DNA from: Lachnospiraceae bacterium
GTDB lineage: Bacteria; Bacillota; Clostridia; Lachnospirales; Lachnospiraceae
NCBI GenBank assembly: GCA_017958585.1
Contig: JAGDCK010000070.1
Span: 1-14,969 of the forward strand
Length of the DNA: 14,969 nt
Reading direction: 5' to 3'
A program made the translations under genes and the position numbers. Of the stretch, positions 14,438 through 14,969 are shown one piece after another. How positions within the stretch are numbered: the stretch's first letter is position 1; each line of letters opens with the position of its first letter. The notes beneath the pieces were generated by a model. It did no database searches and was not told where the DNA came from. It saw only the letters and a program-made list of their open reading frames with translations.

Positions 14438-14969
14438 ATGGCTACAAGAGTAACCGGAATGATTTCCGGAATGGACACCCAGAGCATGATCGAGGAACTC
14501 GTCGCTGCAACGCATATCAAGAGCGATAATGTAGAGAAATCCAAGCCAAAGGTGTCGTGGATCCAGGACATCTGGTACGAATTAAATACATCATTAAAAA
14601 GTCTCCAGACCAAGTATGTCTCAAACATGAGATTTACTTCAGCATATTTAAAGAAGACAACAACTGTCTCAAACAGTAATTGCGTCAGCGTCCTCACTGG
14701 AGACAAGGCGGTAAACTCCGTTCAGTCAATGACAGTCAACAAACTGGCAAAGACAGGATACCTTACCGGTGCTGAGATCGCGGATAAAAACGGCGGTAAG
14801 CTTACTGCGCTTTCTACCATGGCAGATCTTGGCGCAGAGGGCGGATCATTTACCATTACGGGAAATGACGGAAAAGTGACAAATGTATCCGTTTCATCCA
14901 CAGATACCATTGCGGATGTACTTGAAAAAGTAAAAGGTGCAGGTGTCAATGCTTCTTTTGATGCAAACA
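14438..14969 (+). CDS. fliD: FliD, filament cap (3' end outside window)
   Basis: Hook-associated protein 2, which caps the growing filament and guides flagellin folding. The ATG at 14438 follows TAGGAGG at 14423-14429. The first 177 residues are visible and the frame is still open at the window end. The N-terminus reads MATRVTGMISGMDTQSMIEE, the usual FliD start (a SGMDT motif before a helix), followed by a helical region and then beta-rich repeats with FTITGNDG and IADVLEKVKGAGVNASFD, matching the FliD N-terminal domain. It is probably cotranscribed with flaG. Confidence 0.95.
   Translation, partial: MATRVTGMISGMDTQSMIEELVAATHIKSDNVEKSKPKVSWIQDIWYELNTSLKSLQTKYVSNMRFTSAYLKKTTTVSNSNCVSVLTGDKAVNSVQSMTVNKLAKTGYLTGAEIADKNGGKLTALSTMADLGAEGGSFTITGNDGKVTNVSVSSTDTIADVLEKVKGAGVNASFDAN

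Overview
The window looks like chromosomal DNA of a motile, Gram-positive anaerobe of the Clostridia, most likely a Lachnospiraceae member of the Butyrivibrio/Roseburia type. This is inferred from the gene order flgM-flgN-flgK-flgK-flgL-fliW-csrA-flaG-fliD, strong AGGAGG-type ribosome binding sites, sigma-28 style promoters and frequent AGA arginine codons. No species can be named from the sequence alone.

Layout. (1) 1-1745: the 3' part of a chemoreceptor gene, ending in a clear intrinsic terminator. (2) 1746-2140: a compact non-coding block of four long hairpins. A ~92-bp element (A1, A2) occurs twice, exactly 300 bp apart, and flanks two related hairpins (B, C) that share an apex but have different, internally complementary lower stems. 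(3) 2148-2522: a small minus-strand gene of unknown function with its own RBS and promoter; hairpin A2 fits as its terminator. (4) 2523-2882: a regulatory region with two promoter-like sequences, each followed at the expected start site by a copy of a LacI-type operator, GTTTAACGTTAAAC. (5) 2883-6731: a 1262-residue secreted enzyme, probably a GH87-type alpha-1,3-glucanase, with four C-terminal CARDB modules, followed by a terminator. (6) 6765-14969: the late flagellar cluster.

How the genes work together. The flagellar cluster starts with a sigma-28 promoter (TAAA-N15-GTCGATAA) ahead of flgM, the anti-sigma factor that holds sigma-28 inactive until the hook is finished. Next come the chaperone FlgN, two FlgK-type junction proteins, and an enlarged FlgL. 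FliW and CsrA follow; they form the known partner switch tying flagellin level to translation. A terminator after csrA and a second sigma-28 promoter set off flaG and fliD, the latter cut by the window end. The receptor and the secreted glucanase are probably separate transcription units that only neighbour the flagellar cluster.

The part least explained by known families is the hairpin block at 1746-2140 with its adjacent small gene. It is the best candidate here for something undescribed, but its function cannot be told from this window. The rest is recognisable; the notable details are the tandem operators, the two flgK genes and the oversized FlgL.
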